NCBI RefSeq assembly: GCF_038396845.1
Contig: NZ_CP151587.1
Location: forward strand, 248,001-312,000
Length of the DNA stretch: 64,000 bases
DNA from: Gymnodinialimonas sp. 57CJ19
GTDB taxonomy: Bacteria; Pseudomonadota; Alphaproteobacteria; Rhodobacterales; Rhodobacteraceae
Direction of reading: 5' to 3'
The translations under genes were made by a program, and so were the position numbers. Numbering within the stretch: position 1 is the stretch's first letter; every line of letters begins with the position of its first letter. The notes under the pieces were generated by a model. That model was not told the DNA's origin and did no database searches. It worked only from the letters and a program-made list of their open reading frames with translations. This document shows, piece after piece, positions 62,289-64,000 of the stretch.

Positions 62289-63197
62289 ATGCCACTGACC
62301 ATGAACAAAGATGTCTTCATCACCTGCGCCGTGACCGGCTCGGGCTCCACTCAGGATCGCAGCCCTCATGTGCCACGCTCCCCGGCGCAGATCGCCGATA
62401 GCGCGATCGAGGCCGCGAAGGCCGGGGCCGCGGTCGTGCATTGCCACGTACGCGATCCAGAAACGGGCACGCCGTCGCGGGACTTGGCTTATTATCGGGA
62501 GGTGACCGATCGCATCCGGGATGCTGAGGTTGACGTGGTTCTTAACCTTACCGCTGGAATGGGCGGCGATATCGTCTTCGGCTCTACCGATGCCCCCCTA
62601 CCCACGCGAGAGGGCACAGACATGGTCGGCGCGGCAGAGCGTGTGGCCCATATCGCCGAGTGCCTGCCCGAGATTTGCACCCTTGATTGCGGGACTATGA
62701 ACTTCGCGGAAGCCGACTACGTGATGACGAACACCCCTGGCATGTTGCGGGCGATGGGGCAGATGATGACCGATCTGGGCGTGAAGCCCGAGATTGAGGC
62801 GTTCGACACCGGGCATCTCTGGTTCGCCAAGGAACTGGTGAAGGAAGGCGTGCTCGACAGCCCCGCCCTGGTCCAGCTTTGCATGGGCGTGCCTTGGGGC
62901 GCCCCCGACGATTTGAACACCTTCATGGCGATGGTGAACAATGTGCCCGATGACTGGACCTTCAGCGCCTTTGCCTTGGGGCGCAACCAGATGGCCTATG
63001 TGGCCGCGTCGGTATTGGCGGGGGGAAACGTGCGTGTGGGGTTGGAAGATAACCTGTGGCTCGACAAAGGAGTACTCGCGACCAACGCGCAGCTTGTGGA
63101 GCGGGCCGTGGGGATAATCGAGGCGATGGGCGCCAAGGTCATTGGCCCCGCACAAGTCCGCACAAACCTTGGATTGACCAAGCAGGCACCGAAATGA
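62289..63197 (+). CDS. BKACE-family beta-keto acid cleavage enzyme (3-dehydrocarnitine cleavage)
   Basis: A 302-residue zinc-dependent enzyme (formerly DUF849/Kce) that condenses a beta-keto acid with acetyl-CoA to give acetoacetate and a new CoA thioester. KDVFITCAVTGSGSTQDRSPHVPRSPAQIA, AAVVHCHVRDPETG (zinc histidines, about 44-57), VVLNLTAGMGGD and CMGVPWGAPDDLNTFM near 198 define the family. With carnitine dehydrogenase two genes downstream it is probably the enzyme turning 3-dehydrocarnitine plus acetyl-CoA into betainyl-CoA and acetoacetate. ATG 62289 follows AGGAAA; an upstream frame through the palindromes is rejected. Confidence 0.93.
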   Translation: MPLTMNKDVFITCAVTGSGSTQDRSPHVPRSPAQIADSAIEAAKAGAAVVHCHVRDPETGTPSRDLAYYREVTDRIRDAEVDVVLNLTAGMGGDIVFGSTDAPLPTREGTDMVGAAERVAHIAECLPEICTLDCGTMNFAEADYVMTNTPGMLRAMGQMMTDLGVKPEIEAFDTGHLWFAKELVKEGVLDSPALVQLCMGVPWGAPDDLNTFMAMVNNVPDDWTFSAFALGRNQMAYVAASVLAGGNVRVGLEDNLWLDKGVLATNAQLVERAVGIIEAMGAKVIGPAQVRTNLGLTKQAPK

Positions 63198-63733
63198 AGC
63201 CTCTCCTCCTCGGGCTTGTCCCAGCCCTCCTCGCAGTGGCGGCCTGTGGGGCAATCATCGGGCCGTCTTACCGGGATGAGAGCGTGACAATCGCTTCGTC
63301 TGCCAATTTCGATGCGACCCGCTATGTGGGCCGTTGGTACGAGGTGGCACGCTACCCCAACCCGTTCCAAGAAGATTGTCCCGGTGCAATTGCCGACTAT
63401 GCGCTATCCGATGTGCCGGGCGTCTTGACTGTGACGAACACCTGTCTTGATGCCAGCGGTCAGCCCTCTGACACAATAACGGGCAGCGCCACCGATGAAG
63501 GGCTCGGCCGCCTGTCAGTCCGGCTGCAGGGCGTCCCCGTGGCCGCGCCTTATTGGGTGCTATGGGTTGATGAAGGCTACCGCACCGCGGTGGTCGGCAA
63601 CCCCGACGGGCGCGTGGGCTGGATCTTGAACCGCGACCCGGACATCCCGGCCGACCGCCTCACAGCCGCCCGCGAAGTGCTCGATTTCAACGGCTATGAC
63701 CTTGCCCAACTGACCTGGAGTGTAACCCCATGA
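63194..63733 (+). CDS. Lipocalin family outer-membrane lipoprotein
   Basis: A 179-residue lipoprotein: signal MKPLLLGLVPALLAVAACGAIIGPSY with lipobox VAAC (cysteine at residue 18), then the lipocalin motif FDATRYVGRWYEVARYPNPFQEDCPGAIADYAL (GxW near 47) and the second block YWVLWVDEGYRTAVVGNPDGRVGWILNRDP (about 116-145), resembling bacterial lipocalin Blc. It should form a beta-barrel that binds a hydrophobic or amphipathic ligand at the outer membrane. Its ATG overlaps the BKACE stop and its stop overlaps the carnitine dehydrogenase start, both ATGA, so it is firmly embedded in the operon, for reasons unknown. Confidence 0.92.
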   Translation: MKPLLLGLVPALLAVAACGAIIGPSYRDESVTIASSANFDATRYVGRWYEVARYPNPFQEDCPGAIADYALSDVPGVLTVTNTCLDASGQPSDTITGSATDEGLGRLSVRLQGVPVAAPYWVLWVDEGYRTAVVGNPDGRVGWILNRDPDIPADRLTAAREVLDFNGYDLAQLTWSVTP

Positions 63734-64000
63734 AAGCAGCAATCATTGGCGGAGGCGTCATCGGCGGCGGATGGGCCGCGCGGTTCTTGTTGAACGGATG
63801 GAATGTCGCGGTGTTCGACCCCGACCCGGAAGCCGAACGCAAGATAGGAGAGGTTTTGGACAACGCACGTCGCGCGCTCCCTTCCCTCTATGACACCGCG
63901 CTACCGGCGGAGGGCGCCCTGACCTTCACCGATGATCTGGCCATGGCCTGTGCAGATGCGGATTGGGTGCAGGAAAGTGTACCGGAACGACTCTCCATCA
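63730..64000 (+). CDS. L-carnitine dehydrogenase (partial, runs off the window)
   Basis: The first 90 residues of a 3-hydroxyacyl-CoA-dehydrogenase-type NAD enzyme: MKAAIIGGGVIGGGWAARFLLNGWNVAVFDPDPEAERKIGEVLDNARRALPSLYDTALPAEGALTFTDDLAMACADADWVQESVPERL. The GGGVIGGGWAARFLLNGW..FDPDPEAERKI pattern is characteristic of carnitine 3-dehydrogenase, which oxidises L-carnitine to 3-dehydrocarnitine, the substrate of the BKACE enzyme two genes upstream. ATG 63730 overlaps the lipocalin stop. The remainder, often fused to or followed by a thioesterase, lies beyond the edge. Confidence 0.88.
   Translation, partial: MKAAIIGGGVIGGGWAARFLLNGWNVAVFDPDPEAERKIGEVLDNARRALPSLYDTALPAEGALTFTDDLAMACADADWVQESVPERLSI

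Overview
The window is a piece of an alphaproteobacterial chromosome, almost certainly Rhodobacterales (Roseobacter/Rhodobacter group). The basis is high G+C, dense operons with ATGA/TGATG/GTGA overlaps, and a block of central-carbon genes (sucC, sucD, mdh, a malyl-CoA lyase/thioesterase, mesaconyl-CoA hydratase, sdhCDAB, then ethylmalonyl-CoA mutase and crotonyl-CoA carboxylase/reductase) typical of that order. I see no rRNA, tRNA, CRISPR array, transposase, integrase or phage gene. It reads as core chromosome with catabolic and transport operons on the right.

Layout. 1-7.1 kb: sucC, a methyltransferase, a secreted protein and sucD on the minus strand; a glycosyltransferase and a sulfotransferase on plus; mdh on minus. 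7.4-15.5 kb: mcl2, nnrU-like, DUF1737, mch, then sdhC-sdhD-sdhA, three small lipoproteins, sdhB and a ZIP-like transporter. 15.5-20.8 kb: 2H phosphoesterase, DUF1989 protein, type III-fold ornithine decarboxylase, aldo/keto reductase, deoD and an H-NS-like regulator. 20.9-26.5 kb: ecm and ccr flanking an acyltransferase and a small membrane protein. With mcl2 and mch this places four ethylmalonyl-CoA pathway steps (acetyl-CoA assimilation without isocitrate lyase) beside the TCA genes they feed.

26.5-36.5 kb is an apparent peptidoglycan-recycling locus: divergent murR/murQ, an Opp/Dpp-type ABC importer, a beta-lactamase-fold hydrolase, anmK and an inositol-monophosphatase-family enzyme. 36.5-44.4 kb holds an XdhC-like protein, a membrane adenylate cyclase, a PiT phosphate transporter and a DUF4173/response-regulator/histidine-kinase operon. 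44.4-55.5 kb is a LysR-headed hydantoinase (hyuA-hyuB) plus SDR operon followed by a second complete Opp/Dpp-type importer. 55.5-64 kb holds a ThDP enzyme and a GlxA-type regulator (minus), then a plus-strand quaternary-amine operon: acyl-CoA dehydrogenase, ADP-forming acyl-CoA synthetase, CaiD-like hydratase, BKACE enzyme, lipocalin and the start of L-carnitine dehydrogenase. This fits gamma-butyrobetaine/crotonobetaine to carnitine to glycine betaine catabolism.

The most interesting non-coding signals are: paired TGTGATCACA palindromes 20-21 bp apart upstream of both sucC and sdhC; two perfect 20-bp palindromes sharing the core TTTTCGTACGAAAA inside the carnitine operon; and a dispersed hairpin repeat whose stems differ in sequence but stay paired. 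Also notable is an SDR that seems to need an ATC start codon and lacks the YxxxK catalytic pair.
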